From contig CAZDJK010000085.1 of assembly GCA_964505725.1 (NCBI GenBank), forward strand, positions 1-64,000: 64,000 nucleotides of DNA, given 5' to 3'. This DNA comes from CAVRJC01 sp964505725. Lineage in GTDB: Bacteria; Actinomycetota; Acidimicrobiia; IMCC26256; DASPTH01. Positions 1-8,776 of the stretch are shown here, one piece after another; the first letter of the stretch is position 1; each line of letters begins with the position of its first letter. Under the pieces are notes generated by a model. That model was given only the letters and a program-made list of their open reading frames with translations, was not told the DNA's origin and made no database searches. The translations under genes were made by a program, and so were the position numbers.

Positions 1-305
1 AGGGCAAACGTCGAGATCACGATGGTGAGCCGCGGGCGGTTCCTGAGTGGCGCATACCCGAGGCGTTCGATTCCCACGCCGGCCGCGAACAGCAGGACCA
101 GCATGCCGAGGTACATCGGGACCTGGCCCCACCCGTGCTGGACGAGGAGCCAGAAGCCGACGTACGCGCCCAGCGTCACGAGGTCGCCCTGGGCGAAGTT
201 GATCACCCCGGTGGCGTTCTGGAGCAGGACGATGCCGAGCGCGACGAGCGCGTAGATCGAGCCCTGGCTGATCCCGCTCATGAGGATCGCAATGAAGCGT
301 TCCAA
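1..305 (-). CDS. livH: Branched-chain amino acid ABC transporter permease (LivH type), 3' end beyond window
   Basis: The 101 residues that can be read are hydrophobic and carry the LivH N-terminal pattern (GISQGSIYALVALGIVLL, then GVINFAQGDLVTLGAY), so this is an inner-membrane permease of a LivHMGF-type importer. I start it at a TTG at 305 because a strong purine-rich site (AGGGAGGG) lies 12 bases upstream and the reading opens with MERFIAILMSG. The gene runs off the left edge. It lies downstream of, and in the same direction as, the binding-protein gene at 433-1614, as expected for one importer. The substrate could be any branched-chain amino acid, amide or short acid, since the family is broad. 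Confidence 0.88.
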   Translation of the reverse strand, partial: MERFIAILMSGISQGSIYALVALGIVLLQNATGVINFAQGDLVTLGAYVGFWLLVQHGWGQVPMYLGMLVLLFAAGVGIERLGYAPLRNRPRLTIVISTFA

Positions 306-432
306 CGTTCGGGGCCCTCCCTTCCAATCCGGATCGGCGCCGGCGGAACGGAACGACGATCTTCGGTGGCGCCGGAGACCGGCGACCGGCCCGAGGAGAT
401 CGGGTCGGTCGCCGGGTGCGGCGTCGTGCCGA

Positions 433-1614
433 TCAGTTCGGCGACGTGACGTTGGTCTCCTGCTTGGCGAGCGTTGCCACGCCGTTCGGGTAGTGCGCGA
501 TCGTGATCGAGTGGATCATGTTGTTGTTGGCGTCGGCCTTCTCGGTGCCACACACGCCGTCGTAGCTGATCTTCTTCATCGCCGCGGCGACCTTCTGCGC
601 GTCGACGCTCTTCGCCTTCTCCGCCGCCGCCTTCCACAGGTTCACGGCGTCGTAGCCCGTCGTGCCGACGCTGGCGGCCGGCGGCCCGCCGAACGCCTTC
701 TTGTACGCCGCGACATACGACTTCGCCGCCGGCGTCGTGAGCAGCGCCGGTCCACAGGCGGCCTGGAGCGAGTACACCTTGTCGGTGAGCAGCGACTGCG
801 GGATCAGACCCGCCGCTGCGGCGCTGCCGGCGCTGAAGGTCATGATCGACCCCTTGAACCCGTTGGCCGCTGCCGTCTTGACGGTGAGGCCGTCGGTCGT
901 CGGGTAGCCCCACTCCCAGATCGCGTCGGCATTCATGCTGTTGGCGGCCAGGATCGGCTCGGTGACGTCCGTGGCGACCGGCGAGATCGCCCGGTGATCG
1001 GTCTGGACGTTGGCGGTCTTGGCCTGGTCGAGGATCGTCGCCCCGCCGTCAGTGGGCGCGGAGTCCTGGGTGTTGATGACCATCATCTTCTTGACCTTCT
1101 GGTCGTTGAAGAGGAAGCGGTCGGCAGCACCCGCGTACTGCGACACGGTTGGCCCGAGGCGGAAGTAGAGATCGCCTCCCAACGCGCTCGGAGACGTCAG
1201 CTTCGGGTCGAGCGTGTTGTGGATCACCAGGACCTTGGCGCCGTTCAACTGCGCCGCCGACGCCTTCAGGCCTGCGGATATCCCGTACCCGGTGACGAGG
1301 TCGGGGTGATACTGCAGCGCGAGCGACGTCGCGGTCGCGGCACCCTGCGGCGTGATGTCGGTGTCGAACGTCTTGTACTCGACCGGGCGTCCGAGCACGC
1401 CGCCCGACTTGTTGATCTGCTTCACCGCCAGCTTGAACGCGTTGTCCGCGCCCGGAACGTAATTCGAGCCCGAATAGATGCCCATGAGCGCGATCTTCAG
1501 CGGCTCCTTGCTCGATGCAGCAGATGTCGGCGCCCCGCTGACCGCCAGTGCGGTGAGCGCGAGTGTCAACACCACGCCCGCGGACGCGAGCTTCCTATGC
1601 ATGCCGAACTTCAT
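433..1614 (-). CDS. ABC transporter substrate-binding protein, LivK/Peripla_BP_6 family
   Basis: This exported binding protein captures a ligand outside the membrane and delivers it to the LivH-type permease. The first 32 residues form a signal peptide (KFGMHRK basic start, hydrophobic LASAGVVLTLALTALAV, then SGAPTSAA). The mature part has the family opening LKIALMGIYSG and later repeated Rossmann-like halves. I chose the ATG at 1614 rather than the ORF limit at 1656 because AAGGGGG sits 8 bases before it and the signal peptide then has a normal basic N-terminus. The length of 393 residues is usual. Binding proteins of this kind in actinobacterial catabolic regions often serve aromatic or steroid-derived acids, but the ligand cannot be told from sequence. 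Confidence 0.9.
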   Translation of the reverse strand: MKFGMHRKLASAGVVLTLALTALAVSGAPTSAASSKEPLKIALMGIYSGSNYVPGADNAFKLAVKQINKSGGVLGRPVEYKTFDTDITPQGAATATSLALQYHPDLVTGYGISAGLKASAAQLNGAKVLVIHNTLDPKLTSPSALGGDLYFRLGPTVSQYAGAADRFLFNDQKVKKMMVINTQDSAPTDGGATILDQAKTANVQTDHRAISPVATDVTEPILAANSMNADAIWEWGYPTTDGLTVKTAAANGFKGSIMTFSAGSAAAAGLIPQSLLTDKVYSLQAACGPALLTTPAAKSYVAAYKKAFGGPPAASVGTTGYDAVNLWKAAAEKAKSVDAQKVAAAMKKISYDGVCGTEKADANNNMIHSITIAHYPNGVATLAKQETNVTSPN

Positions 1615-1684
1615 CGACGCATCCCCCTTACCCCCTGAGCACGCCGCCGCGTGCAACTGCGTTCTTGTAACATCCGGCCCGCCT

Positions 1685-4147
1685 ATGCGTCAATTGCTGA
1701 GCGACCTGGCGGTTGTCGAGTTGTCGCGCGACGCGGCAGGCGAGTACTGCGGCAAGGTGTTCGCAGATCTCGGCGCGCGCGTGATCAAGGTCGAGCGTCC
1801 CGAGGGCGATCCGCTCCGCGCGCGCGCACCCGCGTTCGCGCACCTGAACACCAACAAGCGCAGCGTCTCGATCGGGGACGATGACGGAGACCGCGCGTCA
1901 CTCGAAGAGCTCGTCGCAATCGCCGATCTCGTCATCGAGAGCGCGGAACAGGGCGACCTCGCATCGATCGGCATGTCGCGCGACTCGCTGCGCGCACAGC
2001 ATCCGTCGTTGGTGGTGACGACCGTGAGCGGGTTCGGCACGACCGGCCCCTACAGCTCGTACCAGTGGTCCGACCTCGTCGCGCAGCTCGCGTCGTGGTC
2101 GACGTTGCCCCAGGGCCCGTCCTTCCTCGTGCCGGTCAAGCTGCCGCGCATCGTCGCGCTGTGCTCGATCGGGCACACCGCGGCACTGGGCGCGCTCGCC
2201 GCGGTCATGCGATCGCGCGCGTCGGGAGCCGGCGCTCACGTCGACTGCGCGGCCTACGAGGCGCTCGGCACGGTTCCGTCACGCGTGGGGCGCTACCTCG
2301 GCTGGGAGTACAAGGGGCGGCAGCCACACCCGCCGGCTGCCTCGAGCACGAGCGACACGCTGCTGCCCACGGGCGTGTTCCCCTGCGCCGACGGCTACGT
2401 GTCGATGATGTCGACCCCTCAACAGCTCAACGAGATGCTCTCGGTGCTCGATGACGACGGGCTGCGCGAGGCGTTCGCCCGACCGGACGCCTTCTCGCGA
2501 GGGGAGACCAAGGAGGCGATGGACACCGCGCTCTACCCGTGGCTGTTCGAGCACACCCGGGCCGAGCTCACCGCCGCCGCGCAGGCCGCCGGCTGGCCGT
2601 TCGCCGGCGTCAACACGCCGGCAGAGGTGCTCGAGGTCGACCACCTCCACCAGCGCGGGTTCTGGGTCCCTGCCGACGACCCCGCTGCCGGCGCGGTGCT
2701 CCTCCCGGGGCCGCCCTACCGCCATGCCGAAGGGGGCTGGTGGCTGCACCACCCCGCGCCACCGCGCCCGGGTGCAGCCGGCCACCGGAGCGCGTCGACC
2801 GCGCTTGGCGCCCCTGCGCGCGTGCCGGCGGCGGGGCCGGCCGACCCCGAGGCGCCTCCGCTGCGCGGCGTGCGCGTGCTCGACTTCACCACCGTCTGGT
2901 CGGGGCCCTACCTCACACAGCTCCTCGCCGACCTCGGCGCCGAGGTGATCCGGGTGGAGAACCCGTCGGTGTTCCCACCCACCACGAAGGGGTACCTCCC
3001 GCGTCCGGATCCGTCGATGCTGCTCGGGAGCCTGCTCGCGATGTACGCACCGCTCGCCGACGGCCAGGAGGACCGGCCGTACAACCGTCACGCGATGAAC
3101 AACTCGATCGCGCGCAACAAGCTCTCGTGCACGCTCGACCCGCGACGTCCGGAGGCACGCGAGCTGCTCATGCGCCTCGTCGAGCAGTCGGACGTGTTCG
3201 TGGAGAACCTCAAGACGTCGACCCTGCACCAGATAGGCATCCACGAGACGCAGCTCCTCGAGCGCAACCCGCGGATGCTCGTGTTGCGCATCCCCGCGGC
3301 CGGCCTCACGGGCGACTGGGCGAACTACACGGGGTTCGGCGCGCAGTTCGACGGGCTCAGCGGGCTCTCGTACCTCACCGGCCACCATGACAGCGAGATG
3401 GTCGAGACGCCGTCCACGACATACATGGACGCCGCCACCGGGCCCGCCGGCGCGTTCGCGGTGCTCGCCGCGCTCCACTATCGCGCCTCGGTCGGGCGCG
3501 GGCAGCTGATCGAGATGGCGCAGTTGGAGAACGTGCTCAACCAGCTCGGTGACGTCTTCGTCGAGAGTCAGCTCGGCGGAGAACCGCAGCGGCTCGGCAA
3601 CCGTGACCCTTCGCAGGCGCCGCAGGGCGTCTACCGATGCCGCGGCGAACAGGGGTGGCTCGCGATCACGGTGAGGAACGACGCCGACTGGGCGTCGTTC
3701 GCGCGCGCGATCGGACGGGAGGATGTGCTCGCCGATCCGCGCTTCGAGGACGTGGCGGGGAGGTACGCGCACCACGACGAGCTCGACGAGATCATCGGCG
3801 CGTGGACGTCGGGGCAGGATCCGATGAACGCCTTCCACTGCCTGCAGCACGTGGGCGTTCCCGCCGCCCCCCAGCTCGACGAGCGCATGCTCGCGGAGGA
3901 TCCACACGTCGCGGCGCGCGGGTGGATCCGCCCGCTCACGAGCCGCGACGTCGGCACGTACCCGCACATCGGCCACGCGTTCCAGGGCGTCCCCCAGGTG
4001 TGGGAGCGGGGGTCGCCGGTGCTCGGCGAGGACAACGAGTACGTGTTCCGGACGCTGCTCGGTCTCGGCGCCGACGAGTACCAACGGCTCGTCGACGCCA
4101 AGGTGATCGTCGAGGACTACCTCGACGGGGACCTCAACCCGTACTGA
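1685..4147 (+). CDS. Double-domain CaiB/BaiF (family III) CoA transferase
   Basis: Two complete family III CoA-transferase domains are fused in 820 residues: domain 1 spans about 1-380 and domain 2 starts near 390 with LRGVRVLDFTTVWSGPYLTQ. Members move CoA between acyl-CoA and a free acid in the cytoplasm. Each half has the family opening (ADLGARVIKVE; ADLGAEVIRVE) and the later G-x-G segment, yet at the position I align with the catalytic Asp both halves carry Glu (E192 in VDCAAYEAL, E615 in MAQLENVL). The ATG at 1685 is the first codon giving a normal domain start; upstream codons of the longer frame overlap the divergent binding-protein gene. Double-domain forms are common in actinobacterial steroid and aromatic catabolism, which fits the neighbours. 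Confidence 0.88.
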   Translation: MRQLLSDLAVVELSRDAAGEYCGKVFADLGARVIKVERPEGDPLRARAPAFAHLNTNKRSVSIGDDDGDRASLEELVAIADLVIESAEQGDLASIGMSRDSLRAQHPSLVVTTVSGFGTTGPYSSYQWSDLVAQLASWSTLPQGPSFLVPVKLPRIVALCSIGHTAALGALAAVMRSRASGAGAHVDCAAYEALGTVPSRVGRYLGWEYKGRQPHPPAASSTSDTLLPTGVFPCADGYVSMMSTPQQLNEMLSVLDDDGLREAFARPDAFSRGETKEAMDTALYPWLFEHTRAELTAAAQAAGWPFAGVNTPAEVLEVDHLHQRGFWVPADDPAAGAVLLPGPPYRHAEGGWWLHHPAPPRPGAAGHRSASTALGAPARVPAAGPADPEAPPLRGVRVLDFTTVWSGPYLTQLLADLGAEVIRVENPSVFPPTTKGYLPRPDPSMLLGSLLAMYAPLADGQEDRPYNRHAMNNSIARNKLSCTLDPRRPEARELLMRLVEQSDVFVENLKTSTLHQIGIHETQLLERNPRMLVLRIPAAGLTGDWANYTGFGAQFDGLSGLSYLTGHHDSEMVETPSTTYMDAATGPAGAFAVLAALHYRASVGRGQLIEMAQLENVLNQLGDVFVESQLGGEPQRLGNRDPSQAPQGVYRCRGEQGWLAITVRNDADWASFARAIGREDVLADPRFEDVAGRYAHHDELDEIIGAWTSGQDPMNAFHCLQHVGVPAAPQLDERMLAEDPHVAARGWIRPLTSRDVGTYPHIGHAFQGVPQVWERGSPVLGEDNEYVFRTLLGLGADEYQRLVDAKVIVEDYLDGDLNPY

Positions 4148-4218
4148 TCGCCCGACGCCTCGACCCCGATCACTCCGGCGGGCAGGTCAGAAAGCTCCTT
4201 CATCATCGGAGTACCTCC

Positions 4219-5016
4219 TCAGTACGGCGTCCCGCGCGGGCCGAGCGGCTCGAACACGGGCGGCCGCCGGGCGACGAACGACGCAACTCCCTCCGAGAAG
4301 TCCGCTTCGTGCTCGGGCCGTCGCTGGAGGTCGAGCGCGTCGGCGTCGGACTCGGCGTAGCCGCGCATCCAGTCCTCCCAGAGCTGGCGCTTCGCGTGCG
4401 CCACCGCGCGCGGCGAGCAGCTCTCCGCGAGGTCGCGCGCGTACTCGTGCGTCGCGGGCAGCAACTCGTCTGCCGGCAGGGCGCGGTTGACCACGCCCAT
4501 GGCGGCCGCCTCGACGCCCGTGATCGTGCGCGCCGACAACAGCAGGTCCGAGGCGTGCCCGGTCCCCACGAGCCGCCCCAACAACCAGGTGACCCCGAAC
4601 TCCGGCGCGAGGCCGCGTCGCGTGAACGCGGTCGCGAGCTTCGCCTCATCCGCGGCGAAGCGGACATCGCAGAGCAGTGCCTGGAGGAAACCGATGCCGG
4701 CGCAACCTCCGTTGATCGCGGCGAGGAGCGGCTTGCGCACGGACAACGGGAAGCCCATCGGGCGAGTGCGAACGTAGGGACCGGCGCCCGACTGCGCGCG
4801 CTCGTCGAGGATGGCGGAATCCATGCCGGCGCAGAACCCGCGGCCCGCCCCCGTCACGACGATCACACGCACATCGGGATCGTCGTCGGCCGCGGTGAGG
4901 AGATCGAAGTACCGGTCCTCCATCTCGTAGGTCCACGCGTTGAGACGCTCGGGGCGGTTCAACGTGATCGTCACCACCGCACCGTCCCGCTCGTACCGCA
5001 CGACTTCGTCGCTCAT
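4219..5016 (-). CDS. Enoyl-CoA hydratase/isomerase family protein
   Basis: A crotonase-fold protein of 265 residues, the normal size. It shows the TLNRPERLNA opening, the oxyanion-hole segments GAGRGFCAGMD and NGGCAGIGF, and LAPEFGVTWLLGRLVG where a catalytic Glu is expected (the Glu of APEFG). Members hydrate or isomerise enoyl-CoA in beta-oxidation-like routes. It heads a minus-strand set with the SDR at 5046 and another crotonase at 5807, so the set probably acts on one acyl-CoA intermediate. The exact substrate is not readable from sequence. Confidence 0.88.
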   Translation of the reverse strand: MSDEVVRYERDGAVVTITLNRPERLNAWTYEMEDRYFDLLTAADDDPDVRVIVVTGAGRGFCAGMDSAILDERAQSGAGPYVRTRPMGFPLSVRKPLLAAINGGCAGIGFLQALLCDVRFAADEAKLATAFTRRGLAPEFGVTWLLGRLVGTGHASDLLLSARTITGVEAAAMGVVNRALPADELLPATHEYARDLAESCSPRAVAHAKRQLWEDWMRGYAESDADALDLQRRPEHEADFSEGVASFVARRPPVFEPLGPRGTPY

Positions 5017-5045
5017 GGCTCTCCCTGGCGTTCGTCAGCGCGTCG

Positions 5046-5822
5046 TCACGACATCGTCAGCCCGCCGCTCACCGAGAGCGTCTGGCCGGTGATGTACCGG
5101 GCGCCGTCACCGGCGAGGAACACGACGGTCGGCGCGATGTCGTCGGGCTGCGCCACCCGCCGCATCGGAATCGCGCGCACCAGCGCGTCACGGAGGCCGG
5201 GGCTCGTGTCGCCGATCTCGGCGAGCAGCGCGGTGTCGGTGGGCCCCGGGCAGACGCAGTTGGCCCGGATCCCGTGGCGCGCCCCTTCCCGGGCGATGGT
5301 CTTCGTGAACGCGATGATCCCGCCCTTGGTCGCCGAATAGACCGCCTCGCCGGACGATCCGACGCGCCCGGCGTCGGAGCCGATGTTCACGATGCTGCCG
5401 CGCCTGCGTTCGATCATGCCCGGCATCACGACGTGGCAGGCGTTGATCGGGCCGAGCAGGTTGATGCCGATGATGCGCGCCCAGACATCGGGCTCGCTCT
5501 CGACGAACGGCCCGATCACGTCGATCCCGGCGTTGTTCACGAGCACGTCGACCGGCCCGAGCACGCTTTCGACGCCCGTGACCGCGTCGACGACCTGAGC
5601 GCGCGAAGACACGTCCACCGCCACGCCGACCGCACCGACGCCGTGACCGGCCGCGATTCCGGCGGCGCGCTCGGCCGCGCGGTCGCCGTCGAGGTCGAGC
5701 ACCCCGATCCGGGCTCCCTCGGCCGCGAGCGCGTCGGCAATGGCGGCGCCGATGCCCTGCGCGCTCCCGGTGATCACGGCCACCTTGTCCGCGAGCTCCG
5801 AGCCGCTCAACCCGCACCCCAC
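5046..5822 (-). CDS. Short-chain dehydrogenase/reductase (SDR)
   Basis: A classical NAD(P)-dependent SDR: the cofactor motif TGSAQGIGAAIA lies near the start, NNAG follows, the Ser of GSDAGRVG and the YSATK pair supply the active site, and CPGPTDT follows. No ATG exists near the start. I place it at the GTG at 5822, which has GGAGG 10 bases upstream and gives 258 residues. A TTG at 5810 overlapping the upstream stop as TTGA is the alternative. Either choice overlaps the upstream hydratase gene, so translation is coupled. A 3-hydroxyacyl-CoA or alcohol dehydrogenase role in the same pathway is plausible. Confidence 0.85.
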   Translation of the reverse strand: MGCGLSGSELADKVAVITGSAQGIGAAIADALAAEGARIGVLDLDGDRAAERAAGIAAGHGVGAVGVAVDVSSRAQVVDAVTGVESVLGPVDVLVNNAGIDVIGPFVESEPDVWARIIGINLLGPINACHVVMPGMIERRRGSIVNIGSDAGRVGSSGEAVYSATKGGIIAFTKTIAREGARHGIRANCVCPGPTDTALLAEIGDTSPGLRDALVRAIPMRRVAQPDDIAPTVVFLAGDGARYITGQTLSVSGGLTMS

Positions 5823-6655
5823 GGCGGCGGATCCTCCGACGTCGGCCCGGAGAAGCTCGGCGATCGCTTCTCCACGTGCGCGGCCAGCCCTTCGGCGGCG
5901 TCCGGCCCGCCGAAGCCGAGGAACTCGTACGCGAGCGAGGCGTCGAACGCCGGGCCGAGCATGCGGTAGGCGTGGTTCAGGCTCTGCTTCGTCCAGCGGA
6001 TGGCGCTCTGGGCTCCCTCGGCGAGCTCGCCCGCGATCGCCATCGCCTCCTCGAGCACCGCGTCGTCGTCGACGCACAACGACACCAGCCCGATGCGCTC
6101 GGCCTCCTCGCCCGAGAGCGGACGACACGTGAGCAGGTAGTACTTGGCCTTCGCCATGCCGCAGAGCAGTGGCCAGCAGATGGCCGCGTGGTCGCCGGCG
6201 GCAACGCCGAGCCGAGTGTGCCCGTCGATGATGCGCGCGGTGCGCCCCGCGACCGACACGTCGGCGAGCAACGCGGCTACGAGCCCGGCGCCGACCGCAG
6301 GGCCGTGGATCGCCGACACGATGGGCTTCGAGCAGTTGACGACGTTGAGCACGAGGTCGCGTGCCTCACGCAGCACCCGCACCCGTGTCGAGTAGTCGTC
6401 GGTGATCGTGCGGAGCAGGTCGAAGCTCCCGCCGGCCGAGAACCCGCGCCCCGCGCCCGAGATCACCGCAACGCGCGTCTCGGGATCCCGGTCGACCGCG
6501 AGCCAGACGTCGGCGAGCTCGCGGTGGACGCGCGCGTCCACCGCGTTGATGCCCGGGGCGTCGAGCAGCACGTGGAGCACGCCGGGACCCGGACGCGTGA
6601 AGTGCAGGCCGGGGAAGTCGTCGTAGCGGTCGCCGACCGGCGCCGGCTCGTTCAT
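5807..6655 (-). CDS. Enoyl-CoA hydratase-like protein with altered active site
   Basis: A crotonase-superfamily protein of 282 residues. The oxyanion-hole segments are present (SGAGRGFSAGG, HGPAVGAGLVAALLADV), but the loop that carries the two catalytic glutamates in classical hydratases reads TRLGVAAGDHAAICWPLL, with no Glu in it. It may therefore catalyse another crotonase reaction such as a retro-Claisen, isomerase or thioesterase step. It is immediately upstream of the SDR and overlaps its start. The ATG at 6655 follows a run of GGTGTCCTCTCC on the complementary strand, with AGAGGACACCG serving as a site before it. Confidence 0.82.
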   Translation of the reverse strand: MNEPAPVGDRYDDFPGLHFTRPGPGVLHVLLDAPGINAVDARVHRELADVWLAVDRDPETRVAVISGAGRGFSAGGSFDLLRTITDDYSTRVRVLREARDLVLNVVNCSKPIVSAIHGPAVGAGLVAALLADVSVAGRTARIIDGHTRLGVAAGDHAAICWPLLCGMAKAKYYLLTCRPLSGEEAERIGLVSLCVDDDAVLEEAMAIAGELAEGAQSAIRWTKQSLNHAYRMLGPAFDASLAYEFLGFGGPDAAEGLAAHVEKRSPSFSGPTSEDPPPWGAG

Positions 6656-6695
6656 CGGTGTCCTCTCCGGTGCGATCGGGTCCGATGCGATCGGG

Positions 6696-7778
6696 TCATT
6701 CGAAGGTGATGACGCTGCGCGCGAGGCGGTCCCCTGCCGCGAGCTCGGCGTACCCGTCGTTGATCTCGTCGAGCGCGATCCGCTGCGAGATCAGCTCGTC
6801 GAGCTTCAGGCGGCCCTGGAGATAGAGATCGAGGTAGTAGGGGATGTCGACGTGGAAGCGGTTGGAGCCCATGAGGCAGCCCTGGAGGCGCCGCTCCCCG
6901 AACAGCGTCATCGCCGGCAGCTCGATGGTGGTGCCCGCCGGCAGCACGCCGACGATCGTCGCCAGGCCGCGGTTCCGCAGCATCGCGAACGCCTGCTCGG
7001 CCGTCACCTTGCGGCCGAGCGCCTCGAACGCGTGGTCGACGCCACCGCTGGTGAGCTCACACACCGCGTTCACCGGGTCGACGGCGGACGCGTCGACGGC
7101 GTCGGTGGCCCCGAACGCGCACGCGAGGTCGAGCTTGTCCTGCGCCACGTCCACCGCGATCACCCGGGACGCGCCGGCGATCACCGCGCCCTGCACGATG
7201 TTGAGCCCGATACCGCCGCACCCGACCACCGCAACCGTCGCTCCCGGGCGCACCTCGGCGGTGTTGAACACCGCGCCGAGGCCGGTGGTGACCGCGCACC
7301 CCACGAGCGCGGCGCGGTCGAGCGGCACGTCGCGGCTCACCCGCACCACTGCCTGCTCGGGGAGGAGCATCTCTTCCGCGAACCCGCCGATGCCGGCGAA
7401 CTGCGCGACCGCGCGGCCGTGCTCCTCGAGCGCGGGCCCGAGCTCGGGTGCGCGCCGGGGTGGTGCGGTGCACAGGTGCGGTCGGCCGACCGTGCACCAC
7501 TCGCAGCTCCCGCACGCCGCGGACGTGCACGCGACCACGTGGTCGCCCGGCGCCACCGAGCGGACTTCCGAGCCGACGGCGGCGACGACACCGGCGGACT
7601 CGTGGCCGAGCACGTTCGGCACGGGGACCGGCAGCAGTCCCTGCATGCAGTGGAGGTCGCTGTGGCAGAGGCCGGCCGCGACGGTGCGCACGAGCACCTC
7701 GCGCGGACCCAGGGCCGCCACCGCGACCTCGGTGACGTCGAGCTGTCCCGGGCACTCGTGCAACACGGCCGCGCGCAT
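6696..7778 (-). CDS. Zinc-dependent medium-chain alcohol dehydrogenase
   Basis: An MDR-family enzyme of 360 residues oxidising an alcohol or aldehyde adduct with a nicotinamide cofactor. Catalytic zinc ligands lie in GLCHSDLH and LGHESAG, the structural zinc site in CGSCEWCTVGRPHLC, and the dinucleotide site in VVGCGGIGLN. The order resembles class III and mycothiol/NDMA-linked alcohol dehydrogenases of actinobacteria. I start at 7778 because GAGGAG lies 6 bases before it; the ATG at 7784 abuts the site. It is divergent from the F420 oxidoreductase at 7883 and precedes the crotonase/SDR set in the same direction. Confidence 0.9.
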   Translation of the reverse strand: MRAAVLHECPGQLDVTEVAVAALGPREVLVRTVAAGLCHSDLHCMQGLLPVPVPNVLGHESAGVVAAVGSEVRSVAPGDHVVACTSAACGSCEWCTVGRPHLCTAPPRRAPELGPALEEHGRAVAQFAGIGGFAEEMLLPEQAVVRVSRDVPLDRAALVGCAVTTGLGAVFNTAEVRPGATVAVVGCGGIGLNIVQGAVIAGASRVIAVDVAQDKLDLACAFGATDAVDASAVDPVNAVCELTSGGVDHAFEALGRKVTAEQAFAMLRNRGLATIVGVLPAGTTIELPAMTLFGERRLQGCLMGSNRFHVDIPYYLDLYLQGRLKLDELISQRIALDEINDGYAELAAGDRLARSVITFE

Positions 7779-7882
7779 GTGCATCTCCTCGCGCTCGGGG
7801 ACCGTCGACGGTCCCGACGGGAGGAGCGTACCGACCGCGCCCGTTACGATCACGCCCGCCCAGGCGACCCACGGAGGCGGGC

Positions 7883-8764
7883 GTGACCACGCCGGAATTC
7901 CATCTCTTCCTGCCCCAGATGCGCATGGCGCTCGACACGATCGTGGCGCGCGCGCAGGCGGCGGAAGCCGCCGGCTTCGAAGGGGTGTGGGGGATCGACC
8001 ACTTCAGCCCGCCCGGCGCGCCGGAGGGTGGGATGTACGAGGCGATGACCACCTCCATGTGGCTCGCGGCGCGGTCGTCTCGCCTCTCGGTCGGGAGCCT
8101 GGTGCTCTGCGACTCGGTGCGCCATCCCGCGCTCCTCGCGCAGCAGGCGGTCACGATCGACCACGCCTCGGGCGGGCGCTTCGAGCTCGGCATCGGGTCG
8201 GGCTCGGTGCCCGAGGAGCTCGCGACCTTCGGCATCGGCGCCATGTCCACCGGCGAGCGCATCGACCGTCTCGACGAAACCCTCGAAGTGCTGCGTGCGC
8301 TGTGGACCGGCGAGCGCTTCGACCACGAGGGCACCTACTTCGCGCTCCACGGCGCGATGCAACGGCCGGTGCCGACCCGCCCGATCCCCGTCGTCATCGG
8401 CGGCACCGGCCCGCGCATGATGGCCCTCGTGGCCCGCCACGCCGACTGGTGGAACGTCCCCACGCACCAGCTCGATCGGCTCGACGAGATGCGTCCACGC
8501 GCCGGCGGGGCGCGCGTGTCACTGCAGCAGATGGTCGCGTTCGTCCCGTCCGAATCCGCGCGGGAGGAGGTCGCCGCGCTCGCCGCGCGCCGCTTCCCGC
8601 CCTCGAACAACGTCGTGGTCGGCGATCCGGCCGAGCTCGTCGACCACTATGGCTCGCTCCGCGAGCGCGGTGTCGAGCGCTTCTACGTGTGGTTCACCGA
8701 CTTCGCGGATCCCGCCACGCTCGCGGCCTTCGGCGAGCGCGTCATCGACGCGGTCCGCGCGTAG
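7883..8764 (+). CDS. LLM-class F420-dependent oxidoreductase
   Basis: A TIM-barrel luciferase-like protein of 293 residues that probably uses the deazaflavin F420. Family features are LFLPQMRM at the start, the segment GFEGVWGIDHF, then VTIDHASGGRFELGIGSG and PIPVVIGGTGPRMMALVARHADWW. The GTG at 7883 has GGAGGCGGGC directly before it. A TACGAT hexamer at 7845-7850 is a possible -10 element for a short leader. It starts a plus-strand run with a haloacid dehalogenase, an aldo/keto reductase and a RibD-C-domain protein. The substrate is unknown. Confidence 0.88.
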   Translation: MTTPEFHLFLPQMRMALDTIVARAQAAEAAGFEGVWGIDHFSPPGAPEGGMYEAMTTSMWLAARSSRLSVGSLVLCDSVRHPALLAQQAVTIDHASGGRFELGIGSGSVPEELATFGIGAMSTGERIDRLDETLEVLRALWTGERFDHEGTYFALHGAMQRPVPTRPIPVVIGGTGPRMMALVARHADWWNVPTHQLDRLDEMRPRAGGARVSLQQMVAFVPSESAREEVAALAARRFPPSNNVVVGDPAELVDHYGSLRERGVERFYVWFTDFADPATLAAFGERVIDAVRA

Positions 8765-8776
8765 GCGGCGTTCGCA

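Noticed and set aside
2279..4084. Long minus-strand open frame of about 600 codons
   Set aside because: It is antisense to the CoA transferase, rich in Arg/Val/His as expected from GC-skewed shadow frames, and has no family motif.
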